Notes: generated from the sequence alone by a model not told the origin. A DNA stretch of 64,000 nucleotides from JABWBJ01 sp036507855 (GCA_036507855.1 DATCIJ010000041.1:62001-126000), one strand, 5' to 3'. Shown: positions 1-9,068, numbered from the stretch's first letter. Translations and numbers: made by a program.

Positions 1-91
1 GATCGAAGTCGCCCACGATCAGCCTGGCGGGTCCCCGCCGCTGACGCTCCTTCATCTGATCGCGGTTGGGAGGTACTCGTTCGACGGACAC
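1..91 (-). CDS. possible 5' end of an unidentified gene running off the window
   Basis: A minus-strand frame is open from position 127 to the window edge. A GTG at 91-89 is preceded by a GAGGG ribosome-binding-like stretch about 7 bases upstream, and an in-frame ATG lies at 55-53. The roughly 30 visible residues include RRGPARLIVGDFD and match no family I can name. The codon usage is only mildly biased to GC at third positions, so this may be chance. It lies 130 bases downstream of recA on the same strand, where recX is often found, but the visible residues do not look like RecX. Confidence 0.25.
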   Translation of the reverse strand, partial: MSVERVPPNRDQMKERQRRGPARLIVGDFD

Positions 92-220
92 ACGTTCGCC
101 CTCAACGAGAAGAGGCCGAAGGGAAGCTCACTGATAAAAGTGGTGTACCGGGCACCAACTTTCTCAGAGAACGACCCTCCGGCCACAACTGCTCACCGGA
201 AGACAAGACGGCTCGACCGG

Positions 221-1267
221 CTACTCGTCCGCAGCCTCCTGTTCGGGAGTCGTCGCGAGCGGCCGAATGCCGAGCACGGTCTTCACCTTCTCCTCGATCT
301 CGGCCTGCATGACCGGGTTGTCCTTCAGGAACAGCTTTGCGTTCTCGCGTCCCTGTCCGATACGCTGGCCATTGTAGCTGTACCAGGCGCCCGACTTCTC
401 GATGATGTTCGATTCGGAACCGATGTCGACCAGCAAGCCGACATGGCTGATGCCTTCGGCGTACATGATGTCGAACTCGGCCTGCTTGAACGGGGGCGCA
501 ACCTTGTTCTTGACCACCTTCACGCGGACCTGTGATCCGATGACCTCTTCCTTGTCCTTCACCGCGCCAAGTCGCCGGATGTCGAGCCGGACGGACGCGT
601 AGAACTTCAACGCCTTGCCGCCGGTGGTCGTCTCGGGGTTGCCGAACATGACCCCGATCTTTTCGCGAAGCTGGTTGATGAAGACCACGGACGTGCGCGA
701 CCGGGCAATGGCGCCCGTGAGCTTACGGAGCGCCTGACTCATGAGGCGCGCCTGCAGGCCCACGTGCGAATCTCCCATTTCTCCTTCGATCTCTGCCTTG
801 GGCACCAGTGCGGCGACGGAGTCGATGACGACGATGTCCACGGCGCCCGAGCGCACGAGGATCTCGCAGATCTCGAGCGCCTGCTCACCGGTGTCGGGCT
901 GCGACACCAACAGGTTCTGCACGTCGACGCCCAGCTTCTTGGCGTACTCCACGTCGAGTGCGTGCTCGGCGTCGATGAACGCCGCCACTCCACCGGCACG
1001 CTGCGCGTTCGCTACGACATGGAGGCACAACGTGGTCTTCCCGCTCGATTCCGGCCCGAAGATCTCGGTCACGCGCCCGCGCGGGATTCCACCCACGCCG
1101 ATGGCTGCGTCGAGATTGATGGCGCCAGTGGGAATCGCATCCACTCGAACACGCGCCGAATCGGCGCCCATCCTCATGATCGACCCCTTTCCGCAGCTCT
1201 TCTCGATCTGCGCGATGGCCAGATTCAACGCCTTTTTCCGATCTTCTTGCACCGCCGTCACGCCCAT
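221..1267 (-). CDS. recA: RecA recombinase
   Basis: RecA forms filaments on single-stranded DNA, catalyses strand exchange and acts as co-protease for LexA-type repressors. The 348-residue product is normal length. It shows the Walker A motif GPESSGKT, the Walker B VIDSVAAL segment, the L1/L2 loop signatures (EGEMGDSHVG and FGNPETTTGG) and the FINQLREKIG motif. I start it at the ATG at 1267, giving the usual N-terminus MGVTAVQEDRKKAL; an upstream TTG at 1312 would add 15 residues with no RecA similarity. It is the last clear gene of the ftsK-yraN-recA run but has its own promoter-like sequence in the 129-base gap upstream. Confidence 0.98.
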   Translation of the reverse strand: MGVTAVQEDRKKALNLAIAQIEKSCGKGSIMRMGADSARVRVDAIPTGAINLDAAIGVGGIPRGRVTEIFGPESSGKTTLCLHVVANAQRAGGVAAFIDAEHALDVEYAKKLGVDVQNLLVSQPDTGEQALEICEILVRSGAVDIVVIDSVAALVPKAEIEGEMGDSHVGLQARLMSQALRKLTGAIARSRTSVVFINQLREKIGVMFGNPETTTGGKALKFYASVRLDIRRLGAVKDKEEVIGSQVRVKVVKNKVAPPFKQAEFDIMYAEGISHVGLLVDIGSESNIIEKSGAWYSYNGQRIGQGRENAKLFLKDNPVMQAEIEEKVKTVLGIRPLATTPEQEAADE

Positions 1268-1355
1268 GCTGCACCCGCTGTCGTGTGTGGTAGGACTCTG
1301 GCCACGCGGCAATCTATCCGGTGGCTGGAAACGCTCGATACCCCGAAGAAACAGC

Positions 1356-1400
1356 GAACAAACTCCCGAACAAAGTACGAAGCTGCCATGGCGGTTTCAA
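1356..1400 (-). promoter_or_regulatory. recA promoter with a candidate SOS operator
   Basis: On the minus strand, TTGAAA (1400-1395) and TACTTT (1377-1372) are separated by exactly 17 bases, a good sigma-70-type -35/-10 pair. Directly after the -10 come two direct GTTC words (1371-1368 and 1359-1356) separated by 8 bases, covering the expected transcription start. Alphaproteobacterial LexA uses GTTC-N7-GTTC, so this arrangement is suggestive but one base longer. The promoter overlaps the last codons of yraN. The operator role is inference. Confidence 0.5.
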
Positions 1401-1771
1401 GCGCTTCCGTGGATAAGAAACGCGTTTTCCACATGCCTGACCCGGACCCGCTGGCCCGAAACGAGCACCCCGATGACGTCGAACCGATAGACCTCGCCAG
1501 GTCGCCCATGCCGGTCGATCCAGGTGAAGGCGGACCGGACCAACTCATTCCGCTTCTTCCAGTTGACCGCCTCCACCGGATCGCCAAAATCAGCCCCCAT
1601 TCTGGCCTTTACTTCCACGAAAGCGACCAGCTCGTCGCGCTGGGCGATCAGGTCGATGTCGCGGTGGCCGGACCGGTAGCGCCGTTGCAGGACTTTCCAG
1701 CCACGGGCCTGCAGCCATCGCTCCGCTACCCGCTCGCCCTGCAGCCCGAACTGCATTGTCTGCTTCGACAC
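1397..1771 (-). CDS. yraN: YraN/UPF0102 family nuclease-fold protein
   Basis: This is a small protein of the UPF0102 (YraN) family, which has a restriction-endonuclease-like fold; its cellular role is not established. The 124 residues contain the family core: GERVAERWLQARGW, then RDIDLIA, and VAFVEVKAR with the D, E and K expected of a PD-(D/E)XK-like site. It sits between ftsK and recA on the same strand, separated from ftsK by a gap holding a stutter repeat. Family assignment is firm; function is not. Confidence 0.9.
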   Translation of the reverse strand: MSKQTMQFGLQGERVAERWLQARGWKVLQRRYRSGHRDIDLIAQRDELVAFVEVKARMGADFGDPVEAVNWKKRNELVRSAFTWIDRHGRPGEVYRFDVIGVLVSGQRVRVRHVENAFLIHGSA

Positions 1772-1838
1772 GGGGCGAACCTATTGTCGCGGGTCAGCGG
1801 GTGCGTCACCCTCTCAACGCGTTACCCAGCAATTCCAC

Positions 1839-1901
1839 GCAAGCGCAAAGCGCAAAGCGCAGAGCGATGGAAGTCAGCGGCCTTGGCGCTTTGCGCTCTG
1901 C
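1839..1901. repeat. stutter repeat and hairpin between ftsK and yraN
   Basis: The 7-base word GCAAAGC is reiterated with slight change over 1841-1866. An inverted copy, GCGCTTTGCGCT, lies at 1886-1897 and pairs with AGCGCAAAGCGC at 1842-1853 or 1849-1860, so the RNA can form a 12-base-pair stem. The element begins about 10 bases after the ftsK stop codon. It could act as a terminator or an mRNA-end stabiliser. Confidence 0.75.
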
Positions 1902-1909
1902 ACCCGGCG

Positions 1910-4162
1910 CTATTCGGGCCCGGTGATCCGGTCGAGATCATCCAACCCCATCAGAATCTCCCGCGGTTTCGACCCGTTAGGCGGCCCCAGCACACCCGCG
2001 GCATGCAGCTGGTCGATGATCCGCGCGGCACGGCCGTAACCGATCCCGAGTCGCCGCTGCAGGAGCGACGTCGACCCCAGCTGGTGCTGGATGCACACTT
2101 CGGCGGCGCGCCGGAACTCGGGATCGCGCTTCCCCGCCGGCACGACATCGTCGTCGTCCGGTTCCGCCTCGAGTGCCTCGCGGTCGCGCACGACCCGCAG
2201 GATGTCCGGCTCGTCACCGCCATCTGTCGCCAGCCCGGTCGAGGCCAGCGCGGCCCGCCGCGCCGAGCGCCGGTCGTCGAACCAGGCCATCAGCCGCTCG
2301 GTGTCTTCGCCGGGAATGAACGCGCCCTGGATCCGCTGCGGCTCCGACTTCCCCGGCGGGATGAACAGCATGTCGCCGTTGCCTAACAACGCCTCGGCGC
2401 CGATGCCGTCGATGATCGTGCGGCTGTCCACCTGCGACGCCACGCGGAACGCGATCCGGCTGGGGAAGTTCGCCTTGATGAGCCCCGTGATCACGTTCAC
2501 GCTGGGACGCTGCGTGGCGAGGATGATATGAATCCCGATCGCCCGCGCTTTCTGCGCCAGCATGGCGAGCGGCGTTTCCACTTCCCCCTGCACCGTCATC
2601 ATGAGGTCCGCCATCTCGTCGATCACGATCACGATGTAGGGCTGGACTCCGTCTCGATACGTGCGGTCCTCGAACGCGACCTCGGCGTTCTTCGGAACCA
2701 CCAGCGGAGCGCCATCCAGCACCCGCTTGTTGAACTCCTGGATGTTGCGCGCCCCGTTGGCGGCCAGCAGGTGATACCGATCGTGCATTTCCATCACCGC
2801 CCACTTGAGCAGCGATGCCGCGTCGCGGTTGTCCGTGACAACGCGATACCGCAGGTGCGGGAGCCGGTTGTACACCGACAGCTCGACCATCTTGGGATCG
2901 ACCATCAGGAATCGCAGCGTCTCCGGCGTGTGCCGGTACACGAGGCTCGTGATGATCGTGTTCACGCAGACGGATTTCCCCGAACCGGTCGCGCCCGCGA
3001 TGAGCAGGTGGGGCATGCGCGCCAGGTCGGCCACCACCGGGCGACCTTCGAGGTCCTCGCCTAACGCGATCGGCAGCGAAGCCCGCAGCGACTGGAACTC
3101 CCGCGATTCGATCAGCTTGCGGAACCAGACCAGTTCGGCCGTCGGATTGGGGACTTCCACCCCGACCGCGCCCCGCCCCGGAATCGGCGCCACGACCCGG
3201 ATGCTCTGCGCGCGCATCGCCAGCGCCAGGTCGTTCGACAGGTTGGCGAACTGGCGGACCTTGACGCCGGGCGCCGGCTCGATCTCGAACTGCGTCACCA
3301 CCGGCCCGGTGGTCCGGCCCACCAACTCGCCGTCCACGCGGAAGGTCCGAAGCGCCTCCATCAACTTCAGGCCCATCTCATCAAGCTCGCGCGTGCTCTG
3401 TTCCGTGGACGTCGCGGGCGCCAGGGTCAGTAGCTCAGGCGGGGGAAGCGAGTCCTCTCCAACATCGGCGGCCACCGGGGACGCCCCGCCATCGCCATCC
3501 ACATGCGGCGCGGTGCCCCTTCGCGCCCGGCGGCGATCCGCCGCTGCCGTCGTCGGCTCGACCGATGCATCCGTCGCACTTTCCACCGCTGGCATCTCCT
3601 GCGGTGGCGGTTCCAGTCGTTGCGCGAGCGTGGGGCCTTCAGGTACCGGAGCAGGTTTCCCCGGCGACGGCCCCACGATCGCCCGCACCGGATTCCATCG
3701 CAGGGTCCAGGCCATCAATGCGGACAGAAGCAGCGCCACCACGACCCAGGCGCCGACGCTACCGAAGAGTCGCTTCAGGTAGAAGGCGACGAAGCTCCCC
3801 CACAGCCCCGCCACCGAAGCCGCCTCTGGTTCTCCGCCGGCGGCGAGCCCGACGCCGATCGGCAGCAGAGCGGCCACACCGAGAAGGAAGATCATCCACG
3901 ACCGATCGGGGCCGGATCCGACTCGCCCAAGCAGCCGGAGCGCGTGGACGCCGGCGGCCAGAGGAAAGAGCCATGCGGCCGGGATGCCGACGAGTCCCTG
4001 AAGCCCCTGCTTCAGGCAGCTCCCAATGGGACCGAAGATGCCGCGCATCGCCCAGCACCGTTGGTCGTCGGGCACGGGTTGGAGCAGCAGCGTTCCAGCC
4101 ACGAACACCGCCAGTAACGCCAGGACGATTCCAGTCAGTTCGCGCCTGAGCGTTCCGCGCAT
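1910..4162 (-). CDS. ftsK: FtsK/SpoIIIE-type DNA translocase
   Basis: This membrane-anchored, septum-located ATPase pumps chromosome ends during division. The 750-residue product has about four N-terminal membrane segments (residues about 10-160), a proline/alanine-rich linker of modest length, the FtsK motor with Walker A GATGSGKS near residue 390 and Walker B IVIVIDEMADLM, and a C-terminal winged-helix gamma-like domain (RAARIIDQL region, about residues 680-735). It starts 4 bases after comB ends, so it is co-transcribed with the acc genes. The linker is much shorter than in E. coli FtsK and closer to SpoIIIE-size proteins. Confidence 0.95.
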   Translation of the reverse strand: MRGTLRRELTGIVLALLAVFVAGTLLLQPVPDDQRCWAMRGIFGPIGSCLKQGLQGLVGIPAAWLFPLAAGVHALRLLGRVGSGPDRSWMIFLLGVAALLPIGVGLAAGGEPEAASVAGLWGSFVAFYLKRLFGSVGAWVVVALLLSALMAWTLRWNPVRAIVGPSPGKPAPVPEGPTLAQRLEPPPQEMPAVESATDASVEPTTAAADRRRARRGTAPHVDGDGGASPVAADVGEDSLPPPELLTLAPATSTEQSTRELDEMGLKLMEALRTFRVDGELVGRTTGPVVTQFEIEPAPGVKVRQFANLSNDLALAMRAQSIRVVAPIPGRGAVGVEVPNPTAELVWFRKLIESREFQSLRASLPIALGEDLEGRPVVADLARMPHLLIAGATGSGKSVCVNTIITSLVYRHTPETLRFLMVDPKMVELSVYNRLPHLRYRVVTDNRDAASLLKWAVMEMHDRYHLLAANGARNIQEFNKRVLDGAPLVVPKNAEVAFEDRTYRDGVQPYIVIVIDEMADLMMTVQGEVETPLAMLAQKARAIGIHIILATQRPSVNVITGLIKANFPSRIAFRVASQVDSRTIIDGIGAEALLGNGDMLFIPPGKSEPQRIQGAFIPGEDTERLMAWFDDRRSARRAALASTGLATDGGDEPDILRVVRDREALEAEPDDDDVVPAGKRDPEFRRAAEVCIQHQLGSTSLLQRRLGIGYGRAARIIDQLHAAGVLGPPNGSKPREILMGLDDLDRITGPE

Positions 4163-4166
4163 TTCG

Positions 4167-4913
4167 CTATTGACCGCGACGGTCGCCGAGGCGAACCACC
4201 TGGCGATCCCGGTAAATCGGAACGACCGAGTGCGTGTCGATTCCCGCGCAATACGTCACGTCGTCGCCGAGTCCGGCCTCGATGAGTGCGCGGCCATGCT
4301 CGGAGTCTCGGAGGACTGCGAGAAGGTCCGCTCCCATTCGCCGATCGATGATCGCGGCGACGTTCGCCGCATCGCCGAGGTCGGGCTGGATTCCCCGACG
4401 CGCCACGCCTCGGACGAACCGTCCGGCGCAGACCGCATCCTCCAGCGCGAATCGGCCATTGCTGCCCGCGCACGCTATCGTCAGCGACTTGCCGGCTCGT
4501 GCGGCGGCGCGCAGCCAGGCCAGCGCAGCCGAATAATTCGCGAAGGAGCCCACCAGGACCTCGGGGGCGCCGGCCGTACTGGCGAGAGCGGCGGTGCCGT
4601 TGGTGGTCGTCATGACAATTGTCTTTCCGGCCACGACATCGGCGGTGAACTCGCGCGGAGAGTTCCCCAGGTCGAAACCGGGAATCGGGGCCATCTTCCG
4701 CTCACCAGCCAGCAAGACCTCACTGCGCTCGAGCGAACGGGCGCGCATGATTGCCTCGTCGACTCCCTGCATGGGAATGACCGCCCGGGCCCCATTGCTG
4801 AGCGCGGCCGCAATGGACGTCGAAGCCCGCAGCACGTCGATGACGAGCACCACGCGGTCGTGAAGGTCGGCCGGGCCTGTGGAGCTACCGATGAAGTGAA
4901 CGTCGATCCGCAC
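4167..4913 (-). CDS. comB: 2-phosphosulfolactate phosphatase-like protein (ComB family)
   Basis: ComB hydrolyses 2-phosphosulfolactate in coenzyme M synthesis in methanogens; many bacteria carry homologues whose substrate is uncertain. The 248-residue product shows family segments VVLVIDVLRASTSI, ERKMAPIPGFDLGNSP, TTTNGTAAL and CAGSNGRFALEDAVCAG. I start it at the GTG at 4913, one base after the accC stop; an upstream start would add a 32-residue tail read out of frame from accC. The family is clear, but coenzyme M synthesis is not implied, as no other com genes are visible. Confidence 0.88.
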   Translation of the reverse strand: MRIDVHFIGSSTGPADLHDRVVLVIDVLRASTSIAAALSNGARAVIPMQGVDEAIMRARSLERSEVLLAGERKMAPIPGFDLGNSPREFTADVVAGKTIVMTTTNGTAALASTAGAPEVLVGSFANYSAALAWLRAAARAGKSLTIACAGSNGRFALEDAVCAGRFVRGVARRGIQPDLGDAANVAAIIDRRMGADLLAVLRDSEHGRALIEAGLGDDVTYCAGIDTHSVVPIYRDRQVVRLGDRRGQ

Positions 4914-4914
4914 C

Positions 4915-6270
4915 CTACCCCGGTTCTTTGAACAGCCCTGTTTCTCGCTCGAGGAATTTCGTGTCGACCACGCCGCGCTGGAACGCTTCGTGTGACAGCA
5001 CGCGTCCAAGGAACGAGGTGGTGGTGGTCACGCCTTCGATGATAAAGGAATCGAGGGCGATCTGCATCCTGCGGATGGCTTCCGGGCGATCACGCCCCTG
5101 GACGATGAGCTTGGCCAGCAGCGAGTCGTAGAAGGGCGGCACCGTATAGCCGGCATAGACGTGCGTGTCCAGACGGACGCCCGGTCCGCCGGGCGGGTGG
5201 AAGGCGTCAATGCGTCCCGGAGACGGCTGGAAGCTCCGGGCGGGATCCTCGGCGTTGATCCGGCATTCGATGACGTGACCGCGCAGCGGCGGCAGTTCTG
5301 TCACGGACAGCTCCTCACCCGCGGCGACGCGGATCTGTTCCTTCACCAGGTCGATCCCGGTCAACATTTCCGTCACCGGATGTTCGACCTGGATCCGCGT
5401 GTTCATCTCCATGAAGTAGTACGATCCGTCCTCGTCGAGCAGCATCTCGATCGTTCCCGCGCCCACGTAGTCGATCGCCTTGGCGCCGCGCACGGCGTCC
5501 TCGCCCATGCGCGCGCGGAGCTCCGGAGTAACCGCGGGACTTGGCGCCTCCTCGATCAGCTTCTGGTGGCGGCGTTGGATCGAGCAGTCGCGCTCGCCCA
5601 GGTGCAGCACGTGGCCATGCTGGTCGCCGAGTATCTGGAATTCGATATGGCGAGGGCGTGACAGGTACTTCTCGACGTACACTGCGTCGTTGCTGAACGC
5701 GGAGAGCGCCTCGGAGCGGGCGAGGGAGAAGGAACGGGCAAACTCGTCCTCGCCTTTCGCGACGCGCATGCCTCTGCCGCCGCCACCAGCCGCCGCCTTG
5801 ATGATGACGGGGAATCCGATCTCGCGTGAGAACTCGAGCGCCGCTTCCACGTCTTCCACCGGACCGGGCGTGCCCGGAACGATCGGAACGCCAACGTCCT
5901 GCATGGCCTTGCGGGCCGCCGCCTTGTCGCCCATCACACGGATCTGCGCCGCCGTCGGTCCGATGAACGTGATGTTGGAGGCCTCGCACGTCTCGGCGAA
6001 CTCCGCGTTCTCGGCCAGGAATCCATAGCCGGGATGAATGGCATCCGCGCCGGTGATTTCCGCGGCGGCGATGATGCGGGAAATCTGGAGGTACGATTCC
6101 CTGGCCGGCGCCGGGCCGATGCAGACATCATCGTCGGCGAAGCGGACGTGCAGGGATTCGCGATCCGCCTCCGAGTAGATCGCGACCGTCTCGATGTCGA
6201 GTTCCTTGCATGCGCGAATCACGCGCAGCGCGATCTCGCCGCGGTTGGCGACCAGGACCTTCTTGAACAT
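4915..6270 (-). CDS. accC: acetyl-CoA carboxylase, biotin carboxylase subunit
   Basis: AccC uses ATP and bicarbonate to carboxylate biotin carried on AccB, the first step of fatty-acid synthesis. The 451 residues are standard length, beginning KKVLVANRGEIALRVIRACK and including the glycine-rich ATP-grasp loop AAAGGGGRGMR and the active-site EMNTRIQVEHPVTE. The partner accB lies upstream on the same strand but is separated from accC by pilT, which is unusual. The carboxyltransferase subunits accA/accD are not in the window. Confidence 0.97.
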   Translation of the reverse strand: MFKKVLVANRGEIALRVIRACKELDIETVAIYSEADRESLHVRFADDDVCIGPAPARESYLQISRIIAAAEITGADAIHPGYGFLAENAEFAETCEASNITFIGPTAAQIRVMGDKAAARKAMQDVGVPIVPGTPGPVEDVEAALEFSREIGFPVIIKAAAGGGGRGMRVAKGEDEFARSFSLARSEALSAFSNDAVYVEKYLSRPRHIEFQILGDQHGHVLHLGERDCSIQRRHQKLIEEAPSPAVTPELRARMGEDAVRGAKAIDYVGAGTIEMLLDEDGSYYFMEMNTRIQVEHPVTEMLTGIDLVKEQIRVAAGEELSVTELPPLRGHVIECRINAEDPARSFQPSPGRIDAFHPPGGPGVRLDTHVYAGYTVPPFYDSLLAKLIVQGRDRPEAIRRMQIALDSFIIEGVTTTTSFLGRVLSHEAFQRGVVDTKFLERETGLFKEPG

Positions 6271-6288
6271 GTCTTCCCGACTCCGGCC

Positions 6289-7461
6289 TTACGTGGCCGA
6301 TGGCTTCTGGAATCCGTCCCAGCTCGTGTCGCTGGATGCCGCCACACCCTGAACGCGAAGCGCGAACTCGCTCGGATTGCTCGCGTGGAACAGCGCGCTG
6401 TCGTAAGAGATGACACCCTGCGAGTACCACGCCATCAGTGATTGGTCGAAGGTCTGCATGCCGTACTGGACGGTGCCTTCTCGAATGAGGTCGGGGATGT
6501 TCAGGGTCTTGTTGAGGTCGCGGATCTGTTCGCGGACGGCCGCCGTGTTGATCAGGACCTCGCAAGCAGGCACACGACCGGGCCGGTCGCTTCGCGGAAC
6601 AAGGCGCATCGAGATCACCGCCGCGAGAGCGCTCGACAGCGCATATCGCACCTCGTTCTGCTGGTGCGGCGGATAGAACGACAGGATGCGGTTGATGGTC
6701 TGAGTCGCATCGGTCGTGTGGAGCGTGGAAAAGACCAGGTGACCGGTGTCGGCAGCCTTGAGCGCCGTATCCAGCGTGTCGAGGTCGCGGACTTCGCCGA
6801 TCTGCACGACGTCGGGATCCTGACGGAGCACCCGGCGCAACGCCTGCGCGAAGCTACCGGTGTCCGTTCCCACTTCGCGCTGATTGATGTGACACTTGAG
6901 GTCGCGGTGAAGGAACTCGATCGGATCCTCGATCGTGATCACGTTCGCGTAGCGCCGCTCGTTGATCAGCTGGATGATCGACGCCAGCGTGGTGGACTTG
7001 CCGGACCCTGTCACGCCTGTGACGAGGACGAGCCCGCGCGGCATGAGCGCGATCTCCTCGACCACCGGTGGCAGGTGAAGATCCTGAATCGAACGAGCCT
7101 GGTGAGGAATGGTCCGGATCGCGAAGGCGATCGTGCCGCGCTGCTGGTAGGCATTCACGCGGAATCGGCCGATGCCCGGCACGCCGGTGGCGAAGTCCGC
7201 CTCGCGATACTCCGTGAATTCCTTCACCTGCTTCGGCGACATGATCTCTTTCGCCAGCGTGCTCAGGTCCTCCGGTCGCAGGGACGGAAGTGGCAGCGGC
7301 GAAAGCTCGCCATGCACACGGAGCGTCGGCGGACGACCGACTTTGAGGTGGAGGTCGGACGCGCTCGACTGCACCATCTGCTGAAGGATGGCTTTGAAGT
7401 TGAACGGCGGCCGGGCAGCCCCCGGCGCAGCCGTTGATTCAACGCTCAGCGGATTAGCCAT
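6289..7461 (-). CDS. pilT: type IV pilus retraction ATPase PilT
   Basis: PilT is a hexameric cytoplasmic ATPase that depolymerises type IV pili for twitching motility and DNA uptake. The 390 residues contain the N-terminal SDLHLKVGRPPTLRVHG region, Walker A GVTGSGKST at residues 149-157, the Asp box ITIEDPIEFLH, Walker B LRQDPDVVQIGEVRD and the His box STLHTTDA. PilU is an alternative paralogue. Its start overlaps the 3' end of accB by 8 bases and accC follows 18 bases after its stop, so it is translationally coupled into the acc operon. No other pilus gene is visible. Confidence 0.95.
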   Translation of the reverse strand: MANPLSVESTAAPGAARPPFNFKAILQQMVQSSASDLHLKVGRPPTLRVHGELSPLPLPSLRPEDLSTLAKEIMSPKQVKEFTEYREADFATGVPGIGRFRVNAYQQRGTIAFAIRTIPHQARSIQDLHLPPVVEEIALMPRGLVLVTGVTGSGKSTTLASIIQLINERRYANVITIEDPIEFLHRDLKCHINQREVGTDTGSFAQALRRVLRQDPDVVQIGEVRDLDTLDTALKAADTGHLVFSTLHTTDATQTINRILSFYPPHQQNEVRYALSSALAAVISMRLVPRSDRPGRVPACEVLINTAAVREQIRDLNKTLNIPDLIREGTVQYGMQTFDQSLMAWYSQGVISYDSALFHASNPSEFALRVQGVAASSDTSWDGFQKPSAT

Positions 7462-7951
7462 TCGGATCGATTCTGAAGAGCACCTGCCCGTATTCGACTG
7501 GATGAGCGTCCTGAACGCAAACTTCTTTCACCACCCCGTCGAATTCGGACTCTATCTCGTTCATGATTTTCATGGCCTCGATGATGCACAACACCTGTCG
7601 TTTGGCGATCCTGGTGCCGGGGGTCACATAAGGTTTGGAACCAGGCTCCGGCTGGGCATAATAGGTCCCCACCATGGGTGACTTGACCTCGAGAAGGTTC
7701 GATTTGGGCGCCTCGGCCTTCGGGACCTCGGCCTCGACCACGGAGGCCCCTTCCGAGGGGGTCAATCGACCGGCGGACGGAGCGATAAGTGCGGGTACCG
7801 GGACAGGGGTGGGAATCTGTACGGTGCCGCGGTGCTGAGGAGTCTTGGCAATCCGGATTTTCATCCCCTTGTCCGTCGAGATCTCGACGGAGTCGACGGA
7901 TGAACCATCCAGCATTTCGATGAGCTTCTTTACGTAGCGAAGGTCGATCAT
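7454..7951 (-). CDS. accB: acetyl-CoA carboxylase, biotin carboxyl carrier protein
   Basis: AccB carries the biotin that shuttles CO2 between AccC and the carboxyltransferase. The 165-residue protein has the usual N-terminal segment (residues 1-36), a Pro/Ala/Glu-rich hinge (about 40-88) and a biotinyl domain with the EAMKIMNEIE signature; the modified lysine is K128. It starts 28 bases after the M24 peptidase gene. In many bacteria the order is aroQ-pepP-efp-accB-accC; here efp is absent and pilT lies between accB and accC. Confidence 0.97.
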   Translation of the reverse strand: MIDLRYVKKLIEMLDGSSVDSVEISTDKGMKIRIAKTPQHRGTVQIPTPVPVPALIAPSAGRLTPSEGASVVEAEVPKAEAPKSNLLEVKSPMVGTYYAQPEPGSKPYVTPGTRIAKRQVLCIIEAMKIMNEIESEFDGVVKEVCVQDAHPVEYGQVLFRIDPNG

Positions 7952-7979
7952 TTCGTGTGGTGAGCGTCGTTCGGGCCGG

Positions 7980-9068
7980 TCAGTCCAGTTCGATCAGGTC
8001 GCGCGGAAAATCAGTGAGGAGTTCCGTCCCGCCGGCGGCGAGATGCACATCGTCCTCGATTCGCACACCTCCCCATCCTGGCAGGTAGACTCCCGGCTCG
8101 ATGGTTACCACAGCTCCTTGAGGCAGATTCCCTTCCGCAACGCGGGATAGTCTCGGCGCTTCGTGCACCTCGATCCCGAGTCCGTGACCCAAGCCATGCC
8201 CGAACGCTTCACCGAACCCGCGGGCGGTGAGGGCGTTCCGGGCTATGGCATCGGCTTGCTGGCCGGTCATTCCCGGTGCGATCAGCGCCCGGGCGAGCTC
8301 GTTTGCTTCCTTCACCGCCTCGTAGACTTCCCGCTGCCGTGGGGACGCCCGGCCGACAACCACGGTTCGGGTGACGTCGGCGCAGTAGCCCTCGTATACG
8401 GCTCCGAAATCCAACAGCACGAAGTCCCCGTGCGCAATAGGACGAGACCCGGCTCTGGCGTGCGGCAGGGCACTCCTCGGGCCGGATGCGGCGATCGTGT
8501 CGAAGGGAAAGCCGTCCGAACCCGCATCGCGAAGACTGTGCTCGAGCAGGCCGGCGACTTCGTTTTCCGTCAGGCCGGCGCGCACCTGCGACAGGGTGCG
8601 CTCCAGCGCCGACGTCGCAATCACTCCGGCAAGCCGGATCGATTCGACTTCGCGGGGCTCCTTGCGCGCGCGGAGTCCTTCGACGAGGTCGAGCATTGGT
8701 CGCCACGTCCACCGGGCGCCGTCCTCCATCAACCGCTGAAAGTCCCGATGCAGCAGATGCGCTGATTCGAACCCGAACGCCGCCGTTCCCGGTCGCGACG
8801 CCAGTTGTTCCCAGAGTCCTTTCCAGAGGCTGGTTGTCTCGATGACGACGCGAGTTGCGGCAACGACCTCATTCGCGACTTGAGCTTCGTAACGGAAGTC
8901 AGTCAGGAACCAGGTCTCAGTCGGCGTCAGGAAGAGGAGCGCGTTCGATCCACTGAAGCCCGTCAGGTACCGGATGTTCGGCAGGCTGCACACGAGCAGC
9001 CCGTCGAGGTTGGACCCGAGCAGGAGTTCGATGAGCGCGGCTTGTCGGGCGTGCTGTGGCTCAGCCAC
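7980..9068 (-). CDS. M24-family Xaa-Pro aminopeptidase/dipeptidase
   Basis: This is a metallopeptidase cleaving bonds next to proline, probably cytoplasmic. The 362 residues have the creatinase-type N-terminal domain (LPNIRYLTGFSGSNALLFL) and the pita-bread catalytic domain. The metal ligands are visible: Asp in LLDFGAVYEGYCADVTRT, His in GHGLGHGLGIEVHE, and Glu in VVTIEPGVY and VRIEDDV. It sits between aroQ (45 bases upstream) and accB (28 bases downstream), the classic pepP/pepQ position. PepP and PepQ cannot be told apart from the sequence alone. Confidence 0.93.
   Translation of the reverse strand: MAEPQHARQAALIELLLGSNLDGLLVCSLPNIRYLTGFSGSNALLFLTPTETWFLTDFRYEAQVANEVVAATRVVIETTSLWKGLWEQLASRPGTAAFGFESAHLLHRDFQRLMEDGARWTWRPMLDLVEGLRARKEPREVESIRLAGVIATSALERTLSQVRAGLTENEVAGLLEHSLRDAGSDGFPFDTIAASGPRSALPHARAGSRPIAHGDFVLLDFGAVYEGYCADVTRTVVVGRASPRQREVYEAVKEANELARALIAPGMTGQQADAIARNALTARGFGEAFGHGLGHGLGIEVHEAPRLSRVAEGNLPQGAVVTIEPGVYLPGWGGVRIEDDVHLAAGGTELLTDFPRDLIELD

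Noticed and set aside
764..2386. Long open frame on the plus strand opposite recA, yraN and ftsK
   Set aside because: It is the antisense shadow of GC-rich genes with recognised products; its own translation has no domain and is rich in Arg/His/Asp as expected for a complement frame.
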